Below are positions 26,546 to 36,228 of a stretch of DNA of 64,000 nt, in pieces. A program made the translations under genes and the position numbers. Every line of letters starts with the position of its first letter. Position 1 is the first letter of the stretch. This DNA is from Helicobacter heilmannii (GTDB lineage: Bacteria > Campylobacterota > Campylobacteria > Campylobacterales > Helicobacteraceae), in assembly GCF_001283065.1 (NCBI RefSeq), contig NZ_CDMK01000001.1:682247-746246 (forward strand), given 5' to 3'. The notes under the pieces were generated by a model. That model was not told the DNA's origin. It ran no database searches and saw only the letters and a program-made list of their open reading frames with translations.

Positions 26546-29080
26546 ATGCGCATCACAGATGGCAACCGCTACAATCAAATCAACTACTACCAAAATGCGC
26601 TCCAAAACAAACTTAACACTGCCAACAACCAAATCGCTTCAGGGCTCAAAGCCGAATACGGCTATCAAGACAGCCAAGTCAATAACCAAAACTTGAAATA
26701 CGGCTTTGAATCCAACACCCTCGATCAGGCCCACGATGTCGCCCAAAGTGCCTACACTTCCACACTCAACACCGACAAAGCCCTAACCGATCTCTCCAGC
26801 ACGATGGAGCAGTTTAAAACCAAGCTCATCCAAGCCGCCAGCGATGCACACTCCACGACCTCCCGCCAAGCCATCGCTCTAGACTTGCAAAAACTCAAGG
26901 AACACATGATCAATGTCGCCAACACCTCGGTGGGCGGGGAGTATATTTTTGGCGGGAGCAAGGTGGACCGCCCCCCCTTTGACCACGCGGGCAATTACCA
27001 CGGCAACAACGAGAATTTAAACGCCCTGGTGGGCTCCAATAATTTAATCCCCTACAATGTCAGCGGGCAAAATCTCTTTTTAGGTAAAGATGTGGACCGC
27101 CAAAAAATCATCACCGCTAACATCAAAAAGCTCAACCAAAGTAAGTTGCACCCGGATATTATGGATGCCTACAATCGCACCCAAAACCCACAAGAAGTCT
27201 ACATCAACGCCCAAGACACGCTGCGCGATCTTATTGGCGACACCGACAACGACCCTAGAAATGACAAACCCGAATATTTTTACTTGCAGGGCGTGCGCCC
27301 CGATGGCAGCGCGTTTAAGGCGAAGTTCGCACTGGATAAGGGCTATAAAAACAAAGCCGATGCTACAAGGGTACAAGATTTATTGGATCAAATCGGCAAG
27401 GCATATGGCAACACCTCCACGAATCAAGTGGTACAGGTGTCTTTAAATGCGTGGGGGGAGATCGAGATTAGAGATTTGACCCCGGGGCGGGCGGCTTTGG
27501 ACTTTCATATGATCTCTAGCGAGAAAAATGTAGATGATTTAAATGATCTCTTTAGCAGTGGGGCAAGAGTGAGCACCTATGTCAAAAGCGCATTTGTGGC
27601 TAACCGCTCGCTAGAGAGCTTGCAAAGCACGCTTTATCCCTACGATCACCGCATGCACGATATCAAAAGTGCCTTTATCACCACAGACGACAACACCCCA
27701 GCCACTAGAAACACTCCCTTAAAGGACATACTAGGCCCTAGTGTGGCAAGCCTTAAAATTGAAGGCACGCGCCCCAATAAACCTGATGGCACGATTGACA
27801 CCGCTCCCCTAGAGCCCTTGATTTTAGCCATCACCCCCACCACCACCATGCAGGACTTGATGGATGGGATTAAAAGCCACTTTGGGGGGAAATTAGATGT
27901 GGAGCTTTCTAACGATGGGCATTTAAGGGTTGTTGATAACAATGTCCGCAATAAGGCACACGACAGCAACAAACCCCCCTTTGATGGCCCAAGTGGCTTT
28001 AGCCTTAAAATCACCAGCTTAGATGCCAAGGGCGTACCCACTAAAGCCCTGCCCCTAGATTACGCCGACACCTACAAACAAACCTACTTTAGCCGACAAG
28101 GGGCGTATTTACACAGCAATGTGTCCCAAATCGTGCCTGAGAGCATGGATTACGCCACAGGGGCCAGCACACTTGCCTCTGTGATGGGCGCGAAAATCAC
28201 TCAACAAGACTACACCATGGTGCTTAAAGACCACAATGGCGTGGATGTAACCGCCCAATTGCACCTAAGCCCCGGGGGGGCGTTTTTAGACCTGCCCAGA
28301 AAAAATGGAGGGGTGTATCATATCCCCCTTTATAATAGAGATGACAAAGCCCCCACGCTCACCAAGCCCAATGACTTCACCTACCGCCAGCTGATGGATG
28401 CGATGAGCCTAGCCTTAAACTTTAGCAATAGCGGTGCTAAGGACTACGAGCAAGCGCAGGCGGGCGCGCCCTCGAAGGCAAGCAAGGACGCGTTTTTATC
28501 CCTTTTAAACCAGGCCGATTCTAGAGTGGATATTAGTCTGAATGATCGGGGGCAGGTGCAAATCCACGATAAAATACACTCCCAGACCCCCATGCAATTC
28601 ATGTTTTACGACAACAAGGCGAGCGACTTTAGCCCCGAGAGCTTAAGACGCGACACGCCCGCTATCCGCCTCAATGCCAACAATGCCCCCACGATCGACA
28701 CCCCCCACATCCACTTTTTTAAGCAATTAGACCAGGTGATCCAAGCGGTTCAAGAGGGGATTAGCCGCCCGGATAGCTTGCAAGGCTATGGGCCAGAAAT
28801 GCGTAACATTGGCATACAAAATGGGATCGCCCTAATCGATCACTTGAGCGATCACATTGAAAAGATCATCGCCTCTAATGGGGCGCACAGCCGCAATTTC
28901 TCCCATGTCATGCGCCGCAATGAAGTGCTGAAAAACCAAGTCGAGTCGATCCGTGCCGACACCACAGGAACCGATGTCGCCCAAACCTACAACAAGTTTG
29001 CCCAATTGCGCAACAACTACGATGCGTCTTTAGCATCTGCGAGCAAAATCAACCAAATGAGTTTGACAAATTACATGTAA
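26546..29080 (+). CDS. flgL: Flagellar hook-associated protein 3 (FlgL)
   Basis: An 844-residue flagellin-like junction protein between hook and filament. The N-terminus (MRITDGNRYNQINYYQNAL) and the C-terminal helix (NKFAQLRNNYDASLASASK) carry the D0/D1 heptad pattern of flagellin-family proteins; the middle 500 residues form a large variable exposed domain. AAGGAAG precedes the ATG. H. pylori has a comparably long FlgL next to rplU, so the length is normal for the genus. Confidence 0.93.
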   Translation: MRITDGNRYNQINYYQNALQNKLNTANNQIASGLKAEYGYQDSQVNNQNLKYGFESNTLDQAHDVAQSAYTSTLNTDKALTDLSSTMEQFKTKLIQAASDAHSTTSRQAIALDLQKLKEHMINVANTSVGGEYIFGGSKVDRPPFDHAGNYHGNNENLNALVGSNNLIPYNVSGQNLFLGKDVDRQKIITANIKKLNQSKLHPDIMDAYNRTQNPQEVYINAQDTLRDLIGDTDNDPRNDKPEYFYLQGVRPDGSAFKAKFALDKGYKNKADATRVQDLLDQIGKAYGNTSTNQVVQVSLNAWGEIEIRDLTPGRAALDFHMISSEKNVDDLNDLFSSGARVSTYVKSAFVANRSLESLQSTLYPYDHRMHDIKSAFITTDDNTPATRNTPLKDILGPSVASLKIEGTRPNKPDGTIDTAPLEPLILAITPTTTMQDLMDGIKSHFGGKLDVELSNDGHLRVVDNNVRNKAHDSNKPPFDGPSGFSLKITSLDAKGVPTKALPLDYADTYKQTYFSRQGAYLHSNVSQIVPESMDYATGASTLASVMGAKITQQDYTMVLKDHNGVDVTAQLHLSPGGAFLDLPRKNGGVYHIPLYNRDDKAPTLTKPNDFTYRQLMDAMSLALNFSNSGAKDYEQAQAGAPSKASKDAFLSLLNQADSRVDISLNDRGQVQIHDKIHSQTPMQFMFYDNKASDFSPESLRRDTPAIRLNANNAPTIDTPHIHFFKQLDQVIQAVQEGISRPDSLQGYGPEMRNIGIQNGIALIDHLSDHIEKIIASNGAHSRNFSHVMRRNEVLKNQVESIRADTTGTDVAQTYNKFAQLRNNYDASLASASKINQMSLTNYM

Positions 29081-29085
29081 ACTCT

Positions 29086-29111
29086 AGGGCTTAGCCCTAT
29101 TTTAAAATAGG
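29086..29111. terminator. Bidirectional terminator between flgL and the convergent gene
   Basis: AGGGC-TTA-GCCCT (29086-29098) followed by ATTTT suits termination of flgL. It overlaps a perfect 16-bp palindrome, CCTATTTTAAAATAGG (29096-29111), which could serve the leftward gene that ends at 29097. Confidence 0.6.
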
Positions 29112-31202
29112 GCCGTGGAAAAGATAATACCAGCTAAGGCCATTGGCAATTTGTTTTTTATCCTTAAGTTCCTTAGCTAGGGTGGTGTCTGCCTCTAAAA
29201 GTGGGGCTTTCACCCATGCGTGCTCTTTGACATACAAGAGCGCGCCGTCATCCGTGTAGATAAAATCCAGTCCGCTTTTTTGGCTCTGTCCTGACACTGC
29301 CTCAAAACCTAGGGCAAAATCCTTAGATTGCCCCCACATAAAGGGTTTTCTAGTGGCGCAATCTTTGCCAACTTCGCCAGCGTTGCTAAAAAGGGGTTTG
29401 CCAAAGCTGGCGTATTGATGGCCCTTGGGGGCGACCAGCTCCATGATCGTGGGGGCGATGTCGATATGCGCACCGATGCAGGCGGTAAGCTTAGGGCTTA
29501 GGCTGGGGGCATAGACAATCAAGGGCACGCTCTTGGTCCAATAGTAATTGTCCCTGGCGTAAATAAAACTGCGGTCAAAATGATCGCCCGTGATGATAAA
29601 AAGAGAGTTAGGAAATTTTACGCTGGCTTTTTTAATGAAATCCACCAAAATTTTATCATACCAATACACATGCCCTAAGAAGGTGGCATCTGGCATGTTG
29701 GGCTCTTTGGAGCGCGCCACAAAATCCTTTATTTTCTCTATCGGCACGCCAAAGGCTTTTAAGTTGACATTGCGGGTGGGATGGTTACTTAGGGTCATCA
29801 CCATGCTAAAGGTTTTTTGTCTTGAGGGGGTGTTGTTTAAGATGTAGTCAAAAAGCACATTGTCATGCACACCCCAGCCATTCTTAATGGGGCGGGGGTA
29901 GGCGTTGGGGTTAGCTTTAAAGTGCTCGTTGGCAAAGTCCATTAAGTAGGTGTTAAAAATAAAATGATCGAATCCCTCTTTTTTGCTGAAACGATCGAGC
30001 CTGTTCCAAATCCCGCTACCCCCATAGTAAAAGGTGGTGTCAAAGCCTAGCCCCTTCATTTGGTTGCCAATGGCGGTGGGCAGACTAGGGATACTCACGC
30101 CCATGTTGACAAAGTTTGTGTCGTTGATGTCAAACAGTCCTGTGAGCTGCACATCTAGGCTCTTAACCGTGCGTCTGGCATTTTCTATGAATAGGGGGAA
30201 GATAAAGCCGTGTTGCTGGTCATTGAGGCTCTTTAGGGCACTGACTAAGTGGATCGCGTCAAAGCGTGGATCAAAATGCCAAGAAGAGAGCGATTCGGAC
30301 ACGATATAAAAGACATGTTGGATGGTGGGGGGGACGGGGTTTTGACTGGTGTGGTTTAGAAGTTGTCTTAAGTCTAGGGGGAGTTTGGTGGTAGCAGGCA
30401 GGTTAAAATAGTCGATGCTGGCCTGCAGTAAACTTTTATTTGTGAAGTTGGCAAAACGGACATTGTGGCTTTTCTTATAGCCCTTAAAGACCAGGTATAA
30501 ATCGCGAAACGCTCCTGGGGTAATTTGACGCAAAAAGGGGTCTTTGGCGGGTTTTGCAGCCATGTCTGGCGAAATGCCTGTGAAGGCAAGTTGGGAGTTG
30601 ATGCCATAAAGCGTCCAAATAGAAAAACCTACTAACAAAATCCCTAGTGTGGGTTTAAGGGGCAGATTTTGCAACACGACAGAAAGGCGCGCCGTTTTTT
30701 CTGCAAGCCTATAGTAAAGCCAGCCAAATAGCCCGCTAAACGCCAGCCACACCAACACCTTAGTGGGGATGTGGTGTTCGCTGTGCAGTGCCATACCCAT
30801 TAAAATTTTGGGGCTTTGGTTGAGTGCGTCTAATAAATTCGAGTCAAACACCACGCCGTAAATCTCGTAATAGGTAGTGTTGGCGATTTGCAAGAACAAG
30901 CAAAAGGTAAGCACAAACAGTGCAAAAATGTGGGCGGCCTTGGCGCGCATAAGGGCAAGTAATAAAAACAAAATAGAGAAAGCCGCCACAACTCTATTGT
31001 CGTATGTAAAGCCATCTTTTAGCACTTGGGAAATTTGATCAAAGGGCAAGGGGTGGGCGAGCACGCCCTCATACAACCCGCTATAAACAATGAAGCCTAG
31101 GCGCAATAGGCTTAAAAATAAACTCAAACAAAGGCTAAAAACAAAGGTACTAAAAAGGGCATCAATCGCCCGTTTAGTCCAATCTAAACGGGGGGGTAAC
31201 AT
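29097..31202 (-). CDS. LtaS-like membrane sulfatase-family protein
   Basis: A 701-residue protein: about five membrane helices in the first 230 residues, then an extracytoplasmic sulfatase/alkaline-phosphatase-fold domain. Visible elements are YIVSESLSSWHFDPRF (metal and active-site region), RRTVKSLD (candidate Thr nucleophile), ITGDHFDRSFI (metal Asp-His) and IDIAPTIMELVAPKG. This layout is that of lipoteichoic-acid-synthase/phosphoglycerol- or phosphoethanolamine-transferase relatives in Gram-negatives. The substrate is unknown. Its ATG abuts the HpaA-like gene's stop, suggesting one transcript. Confidence 0.83.
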   Translation of the reverse strand: MLPPRLDWTKRAIDALFSTFVFSLCLSLFLSLLRLGFIVYSGLYEGVLAHPLPFDQISQVLKDGFTYDNRVVAAFSILFLLLALMRAKAAHIFALFVLTFCLFLQIANTTYYEIYGVVFDSNLLDALNQSPKILMGMALHSEHHIPTKVLVWLAFSGLFGWLYYRLAEKTARLSVVLQNLPLKPTLGILLVGFSIWTLYGINSQLAFTGISPDMAAKPAKDPFLRQITPGAFRDLYLVFKGYKKSHNVRFANFTNKSLLQASIDYFNLPATTKLPLDLRQLLNHTSQNPVPPTIQHVFYIVSESLSSWHFDPRFDAIHLVSALKSLNDQQHGFIFPLFIENARRTVKSLDVQLTGLFDINDTNFVNMGVSIPSLPTAIGNQMKGLGFDTTFYYGGSGIWNRLDRFSKKEGFDHFIFNTYLMDFANEHFKANPNAYPRPIKNGWGVHDNVLFDYILNNTPSRQKTFSMVMTLSNHPTRNVNLKAFGVPIEKIKDFVARSKEPNMPDATFLGHVYWYDKILVDFIKKASVKFPNSLFIITGDHFDRSFIYARDNYYWTKSVPLIVYAPSLSPKLTACIGAHIDIAPTIMELVAPKGHQYASFGKPLFSNAGEVGKDCATRKPFMWGQSKDFALGFEAVSGQSQKSGLDFIYTDDGALLYVKEHAWVKAPLLEADTTLAKELKDKKQIANGLSWYYLFHGPILK

Positions 31203-31957
31203 CAGTATTTGCGCTGAGCTTTTAGATCGGCGATGTCTTTCGCGTAGGCTTGGATTTTTTCTTGGGTCATCTTGGCATCGATTTTGGCGAGCACGACACT
31301 AAAGATGGTGTTGAGTGCCTTTTTCACGGCATCATTGGAGTTGTCCTTGCCTTTATAAAGCGCGCTTAAGAGCCCACCGGTGTGCTCAGAGCGGCTAGAG
31401 CGTACAAAGGGCTCGCGCACATCAATCTCACTTAAATCGATCATGAACGAATCGACCGCTTCCCCGCTCTCTGGCTCAATAAAGACAACTTTAATGTAAC
31501 CCATCGCCAAGAGCGCGCCCCTAGTTACATCCATCCCTGTGGAGAAAAGAATCCCCGGACTGGATTTCTTTTGCTCTGTGGTCTTAGGGTCTGGTCTTAG
31601 CACCACTTCCCCACTGATCTCTAGCCCTAGATAGTTGTCGCGTTTCTGCGAAAAGGTGAGATCATTTTTATCACTCACATCTAAGATCGTGGTTTTGTAG
31701 CCCTGATTTTCTAAGAGGGCTTGAATTTTTAAGGCGAGCTGCTTTTTAAAGCTGTTCTCATACTCTTTAGCGATGTTGTCGCTGTATTGCAACAAGGGTT
31801 TTAAGATCATGATCTGTTTGTGCATGGTGGGGGCTTTGGCGGTGTGGCTTTTATAGACCAAGTGCAGCGGGACATTGTTCGTTACGATAATATCGGGGCC
31901 ACAACCCGCAAAAGCGATCGCCAGCCCCAATCCGCATAACCATGTTCTCATTTGCAT
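31202..31957 (-). CDS. hpaA: HpaA-like lipoprotein (neuraminyllactose-binding haemagglutinin family)
   Basis: A 251-residue outer-membrane lipoprotein homologue. The signal peptide ends in the lipobox AFAG-C (Cys19). Long matches to H. pylori HpaA are visible: LQYSDNIAKEYENSFK, FSQKRDNYLGLEISGE, VVLRPDPKTTEQKKSSPG and SGEAVDSFMIDLSEIDVREP. HpaA family proteins are surface or flagellar-sheath lipoproteins needed for colonisation in H. pylori. AAGGAG sits 5 bp before the ATG. The gene lies next to moaC, as hpaA does in H. pylori, so this is probably the hpaA ortholog rather than a paralog. Confidence 0.9.
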   Translation of the reverse strand: MQMRTWLCGLGLAIAFAGCGPDIIVTNNVPLHLVYKSHTAKAPTMHKQIMILKPLLQYSDNIAKEYENSFKKQLALKIQALLENQGYKTTILDVSDKNDLTFSQKRDNYLGLEISGEVVLRPDPKTTEQKKSSPGILFSTGMDVTRGALLAMGYIKVVFIEPESGEAVDSFMIDLSEIDVREPFVRSSRSEHTGGLLSALYKGKDNSNDAVKKALNTIFSVVLAKIDAKMTQEKIQAYAKDIADLKAQRKY

Positions 31958-32023
31958 TCTTTCTCCTTAAGTGTATTAATTTTTTAGGTAAAGCCCTTAT
32001 TGTAGCGTATTTATGCTAACAGC

Positions 32024-32494
32024 CTAAACGCGCCTGTAATCCCCACTCTTGCCCCCGCTTTTAGACTCTAAACGCACACCGCTAATCACCATGCCCTTAT
32101 CCAGTGCCTTAGCCATGTCATAAATCGTTAAAAGCCCCACACTCACACCCATGAGTGCCTCCATCTCCACGCCCGTTTGCCCCGTGTGTGTTACAGACAC
32201 GAATAGTTTAAAAGCACAAAGCTCCTCTAACTCCTGCACCTCTACTTGCACGCCAGAAAGGTTTAGGGGGTGGCATAGGGGGATCAACGCACTGGTTTGT
32301 TTGGCCCCCATGATGGCGGCAATGATAGCGGTTTGCAGCACCGGACCCTTTTTGATGGTCTGCTCCACAATAGCATTGTATGCCTCTTGACTCATAGAGA
32401 TTTGCCCACTGGCAACCGCCCTACGTTCTGTGTGTGCCTTCGCGCCCACTTGTACCATAGTGGGGTGCTGGTTGCTGTCTAGGTGGCTAAGCAT
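32024..32494 (-). CDS. moaC: Cyclic pyranopterin monophosphate synthase MoaC
   Basis: Second step of molybdopterin precursor synthesis. The 156-residue protein (start at the [17 protein letters not shown] methionine, 32494) has the family core [36 protein letters not shown] ([22 protein letters not shown]) and SGGKSGDY. The start lies inside the last codons of mog (8-bp overlap). An upstream 14 codons of open frame are ignored because the family starts here. Confidence 0.95.
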   Translation of the reverse strand: MLSHLDSNQHPTMVQVGAKAHTERRAVASGQISMSQEAYNAIVEQTIKKGPVLQTAIIAAIMGAKQTSALIPLCHPLNLSGVQVEVQELEELCAFKLFVSVTHTGQTGVEMEALMGVSVGLLTIYDMAKALDKGMVISGVRLESKSGGKSGDYRRV

Positions 32495-33014
32495 TTTTGG
32501 GGCGAAAGACTTGAATGTTTTGGGCATTTGCCTCAATGTAGGGGCCGCCGATCAAATCAATGCAGTAAGGGATGGCAGGGAACACCGCCTCTAAACACTC
32601 TCGAATGCTTTTAGGCTTACCGGGCAAATTGACAATCAAACTTTTGCCACAAATGCCCGCGCTTTGGCGCGATAAAATCGCCGTAGGAACATACTTTAAG
32701 CTCGTGGCGCGCATCAGCTCGCCAAAGCCGGGCAACATTTTAGAGCACACTTTTTCAGTCGCTTCAGGCGTAACATCTCTAGGGGCGGGGCCCGTGCCCC
32801 CCGTGGTGGCAATGAGCGCGCAAGTTTGGCTAAGCTCTTTTAGGGTCTGCTCTAATAAAGCCTGCTCGTCTGGCAAGAGGCGATACACAAACTCTAGGGG
32901 GTTTAAAATATATTCGCCCAACACCTCCTTAATGGCGCGCCCGCTCAAATCCTCGTAAATGCCCGTGCTGGCCCTGTCGCTCGCCACCACCACACCGATG
33001 TTGATTATTGTCAT
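32487..33014 (-). CDS. mog: Molybdopterin adenylyltransferase MogA
   Basis: A 175-residue MoaB/Mog fold protein that adenylates molybdopterin before metal insertion. Signature segments: [38 protein letters not shown] and [21 protein letters not shown]. Its start overlaps the moaE stop by 4 bp. Confidence 0.94.
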   Translation of the reverse strand: MTIINIGVVVASDRASTGIYEDLSGRAIKEVLGEYILNPLEFVYRLLPDEQALLEQTLKELSQTCALIATTGGTGPAPRDVTPEATEKVCSKMLPGFGELMRATSLKYVPTAILSRQSAGICGKSLIVNLPGKPKSIRECLEAVFPAIPYCIDLIGGPYIEANAQNIQVFRPKNA

Positions 33015-33463
33015 TGCAGTAATCCGCTCCCTTTCAATGGATGGCTTCGATCTTTAGCATAAATCCTTTGCCCGTTTCTTAAATCGTATTTATAAATAGG
33101 GGCGTTGTGTTTGAAGTCCTCAATGAAGGGGGCGTACAGTTCTAGCACCTTTTGGCGATGTGCGCCCATTAGTCCCGCCATATAAGAGCTTTGCCCCACC
33201 AAGACATCCCCCTTGGAATGCGCCAAACACAAATACACCTCCTGCACATTTGCCCTCTCTTGCCAAGTGCTAAACCACGCCTCAAACAAGGGCATATACA
33301 CCTCAAAGCTTAAGCCCTCTAGCCCCTCTTCAGGGCGCACAAAGCCGCTAAAGACGCACAACGCCCCTAGGTTTTTTGCAGCACACAGCTTAGACCACGC
33401 CCCATAAAGCGCGTTTGTGTCTAGCGCCCCATCGAAAACCTCAAGCACTTTTAGCCCCCGCAC
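33011..33463 (-). CDS. moaE: Molybdopterin synthase large subunit MoaE
   Basis: A 150-residue catalytic subunit that transfers sulfur from MoaD to precursor Z. FSGFVRPEEGLEGLSFEVY and AHSKGDVLVGQSSYMAGLMGAHR match the family, as does YDLRNGQRIYAKDRSH near the end. It overlaps moaD by 13 bp, consistent with the 1:1 complex. Confidence 0.93.
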   Translation of the reverse strand: MRGLKVLEVFDGALDTNALYGAWSKLCAAKNLGALCVFSGFVRPEEGLEGLSFEVYMPLFEAWFSTWQERANVQEVYLCLAHSKGDVLVGQSSYMAGLMGAHRQKVLELYAPFIEDFKHNAPIYKYDLRNGQRIYAKDRSHPLKGSGLLQ

Positions 33464-33672
33464 ACGGGCGGTAAAATGACGACCTCATCGCCCGCCTTCA
33501 AGGGGGTGTTGGCATCCTCCACAAGCACACCATTGATCGCCACCGCGCTCATCGCAAGCCATGGCTTGATTTGCGCCTTTTCGTGCAAGATTGCCTGCAA
33601 GTCCTTTAAATTTGCAATGTCTAGTTTGAGGCTCTCCTCTTTGATCGGCCCTAAAAAACGCACAGACACCAT
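33451..33672 (-). CDS. moaD: Molybdopterin synthase sulfur-carrier MoaD
   Basis: A 73-residue ubiquitin-like protein ending in the required Gly-Gly (VILPPVCGG). I start at the ATG at 33672, preceded by AAGGAG; the open frame extends 66 codons into moeA but shows no MoaD similarity there. The Gly-Gly C-terminus is thiocarboxylated to donate sulfur. Confidence 0.93.
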   Translation of the reverse strand: MVSVRFLGPIKEESLKLDIANLKDLQAILHEKAQIKPWLAMSAVAINGVLVEDANTPLKAGDEVVILPPVCGG

Positions 33673-33682
33673 ATCAAACTCC

Positions 33683-34873
33683 TTAAAAAATGTAGTGTAA
33701 CAAGAGCGGCACCGCACTGCCCTTCTTGTAAGTGTGCTTGCCCTCTTCAAGCACCAAGAGCCCGCTTTGCATGTCGTGCAGATGCGCCTTAGACAAGCGG
33801 GCAAAGTAACGCCCCTCTTTGAGCTGCAGCGCACACGCTCTAAACTCCATACGCTCCTCTTGTTTGACAAAGTCCTCTTCTAAAATGGCTTCTAAAAAGG
33901 GCGGGGTGTAGGGGGTGTTGAAGAGTTTAGCAAAGATCGCCGCGCCGAATAGATAGAAAGTAAGCGCAGCAGCGGGCGGGTTGCCGGGCAGCGCAAGCAG
34001 GGGTTTATGTGTGCCGTCCTTAGCGCAAATGCTGTACGCCACGGGCTTGCCCGGTTTGATCTTTGCCCCCTTAAAAGCGATCTCGCTCACATTGGCGATC
34101 GCGTGCTGGGTGAAGTCAAAATCCCCCTTGCTCATCCCCCCCGTGGTCACCACCATGTCGCAATCTCTAAAGGCGTGGCATATGACTTGCTCGATGCTCT
34201 CTTGCTTGTCGGGCAAGAGCGGGTAGAGCACACCCTCGCCGCCTAGACTCTCGGCCATGGCTTTAAGCATGTGGTTATTCACGCTGCGCACGCCCTCAAT
34301 GGGCGCGCCCACCTCCACAATCTCCGCCCCCCCGCTTAAAATCCCCACTCTAGGTTTTTTATACACCTGCACGAAGACTTGGTTATGCTCGGCAAGTGCG
34401 CCTATGGCGTAAGGCGTGATTTTATCGCCCTTAGCCAGCACCACCGCCCCTTTTTTATACTGCGAGCCTATGGGGCGTATCCAATCATACTTCCCGCTCT
34501 TATGCGTTAAAAAGATCCGCTCGGCCTGTTCTTGCACTTCTTCCACAATCACAAGCGCGTCCGCCCCGATGGGCATTTTTGCCCCAACAAAGCTTTTAAG
34601 GGCGCATCCAGGCTTTAACATGGGAGGCTCTTGCAAGCTGGCTGGGTTGATCCCCTGCACCAAGAGCCCTTGGGTTTGTAACAAGTCCAAATCCTCTAAC
34701 CTAAAGGCGTAGCCGTCCATACTGGCGGTGGTATGGGTGGGGCTGTCCTTAGGGGCTAAAATGTCCTCAGAGAGCACGCGCCCTAAAGCGTTTGCAAACA
34801 AAACTTTTTCACTGCCCAGCGGGGTTAAAAAACTCGCCCCGATGACCTCTAGGGCTTCATTAAAACTAAGCAT
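33683..34873 (-). CDS. moeA: Molybdopterin molybdotransferase MoeA
   Basis: A 396-residue enzyme inserting molybdate into adenylated molybdopterin. Motifs: SMDGYAFR, KPRVGILSGGAEIVEVG, VVTTGGMSKGDFDF and ALPGNPPAAALTFYLFG. It lies inside the moa/mog group here; in H. pylori moeA is instead next to prfB, as I recall. Its ATG overlaps the ribA stop. Confidence 0.94.
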   Translation of the reverse strand: MLSFNEALEVIGASFLTPLGSEKVLFANALGRVLSEDILAPKDSPTHTTASMDGYAFRLEDLDLLQTQGLLVQGINPASLQEPPMLKPGCALKSFVGAKMPIGADALVIVEEVQEQAERIFLTHKSGKYDWIRPIGSQYKKGAVVLAKGDKITPYAIGALAEHNQVFVQVYKKPRVGILSGGAEIVEVGAPIEGVRSVNNHMLKAMAESLGGEGVLYPLLPDKQESIEQVICHAFRDCDMVVTTGGMSKGDFDFTQHAIANVSEIAFKGAKIKPGKPVAYSICAKDGTHKPLLALPGNPPAAALTFYLFGAAIFAKLFNTPYTPPFLEAILEEDFVKQEERMEFRACALQLKEGRYFARLSKAHLHDMQSGLLVLEEGKHTYKKGSAVPLLLHYIF

Positions 34874-35448
34874 TAGAGTAAATGTCCCATTTTGGTCTTC
34901 TTAGTCTCAAGGTAGCCGCGGTTGTGGCAGTTGCTGGGCACTAAAATGCTACAACGCTCCACCTCCACGAATGCCTTAAGGGCTTCTATTTTCTTGGGGT
35001 TGTTGGTGAGCAAGCGGATTTTCTTAATGCCATAATGTGTGAAAATGTGTCTAACGATCGTGTAGTCGCGCTCATCGTCTTTAAAGCCGATCGCCTCGTT
35101 CGCCTCTATGGTGTCGTAGCCCTGATCTTGCAAAGCATAGGCATTGATCTTGTTAAATAACCCAATGCCACGTCCCTCTTGGCGCAAATAAATGAGCATG
35201 CCCCCCTCTTTTCCGATGCGCTCTAACGCCATTTGCAGTTCCCCTCCGCAGTCGCATTTTTGCGAGCTGAACACATCACCTGTTAGGCACTCTGAATGCA
35301 CCCTAACTAAGGGCAGATCGCCCAATTCCTTAGTGAAAAGTACCAAATGGTCTAGTACCAACGCCCCTTGTTGTTCTTGAAACGATTGCAGGCAAAAGTT
35401 GCCAAAGGGGGTGGGTAACTTGGCTTGGTTAGAAACTTGAAATTGCAT
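34873..35448 (-). CDS. ribA: GTP cyclohydrolase II
   Basis: First committed step of riboflavin synthesis. A 191-residue stand-alone RibA with zinc ligands Cys54, Cys65 and Cys67 ([20 protein letters not shown]), [22 protein letters not shown] and [13 protein letters not shown]. It heads a tight minus-strand group with the molybdenum-cofactor genes; both pathways start from GTP. Confidence 0.95.
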   Translation of the reverse strand: MQFQVSNQAKLPTPFGNFCLQSFQEQQGALVLDHLVLFTKELGDLPLVRVHSECLTGDVFSSQKCDCGGELQMALERIGKEGGMLIYLRQEGRGIGLFNKINAYALQDQGYDTIEANEAIGFKDDERDYTIVRHIFTHYGIKKIRLLTNNPKKIEALKAFVEVERCSILVPSNCHNRGYLETKKTKMGHLL

Positions 35449-35477
35449 TAAAACCTCTCTTCATAAAGGGGGAGAAT

Positions 35478-36086
35478 TTAGCATTTTGGGGTGTCTTGTT
35501 GGTAAACGGCGTTTTTATTGCAAATCCCGCAAGCCTTAGCAAAGCCGAGTTTTTGGATGCTAAAGCCGATAAAATCCAAAAAAAAGAGCGCACAGCCCAC
35601 GAAAAACTTGGGTAATTTGTTGGGTCTTTGTAGTCTCTGGCTCGTGCGGTAGAACACTTCACCCACAAGCGGGCCTAGGGTGGGGGTGCAAATCAAGTCT
35701 TGGATGCTGGGTATCTCCACAAACGCCTCTAGTCCATACTCCCAAAAGAAGGTAGAAACTAAAGCCGTGAACAACACTCCGGTGAGAAATTTATACCCCG
35801 CCACGCGGGCTTGCATGAAATAAATCGCCCCAAAATAGGGGTGCAAAACCCAATTAAAAATAAACAGATCGTTGTCAAACACAGGGCCTAGGTGGACATT
35901 CTCAAGCCAACTCATCAGCCCAAATTTTTGCTTTGTCCAGTGCGTCACGCTCTCAGGCATTAAATACAGCCCAATGATGCCAAGTACAAAGGCGATCCCC
36001 AAACACGCCACGCTTAAACTTAAGTAGCGCAAGCGGTGGTTAGGTACGAAGGCTAAATCTTCTTGAAAGAAATAACGAGACAACAA
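35478..36086 (-). CDS. Membrane protein, DUF3943-like
   Basis: A 202-residue protein with several hydrophobic segments (LGIAFVLGIIGLYLM near residue 35; TGVLFTALVSTFFWEYGLEAF; FFVGCALFFLDFIGFSI). The DNDLFIFNWVLHPYFGAIYFMQARVAG block resembles DUF3943 proteins. A protein of this type is next to ribA in H. pylori as I recall. A cysteine pair (CGICNKNA...C) near the end may be redox or metal related. Function unknown. Confidence 0.75.
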   Translation of the reverse strand: MLSRYFFQEDLAFVPNHRLRYLSLSVACLGIAFVLGIIGLYLMPESVTHWTKQKFGLMSWLENVHLGPVFDNDLFIFNWVLHPYFGAIYFMQARVAGYKFLTGVLFTALVSTFFWEYGLEAFVEIPSIQDLICTPTLGPLVGEVFYRTSQRLQRPNKLPKFFVGCALFFLDFIGFSIQKLGFAKACGICNKNAVYQQDTPKC

Positions 36087-36228
36087 AAAACACCTCTCAA
36101 CTTAAATCTAGCCTCATAAGTTTCGATTCTTGCACAAAGAAACTTAAAACAAACCCAAATTTCCCACCATTTAAACACTTGTGCTACGATCGCTTTTATT
36201 TTTTATATTTGAACCAAAGGAGTGGTCC

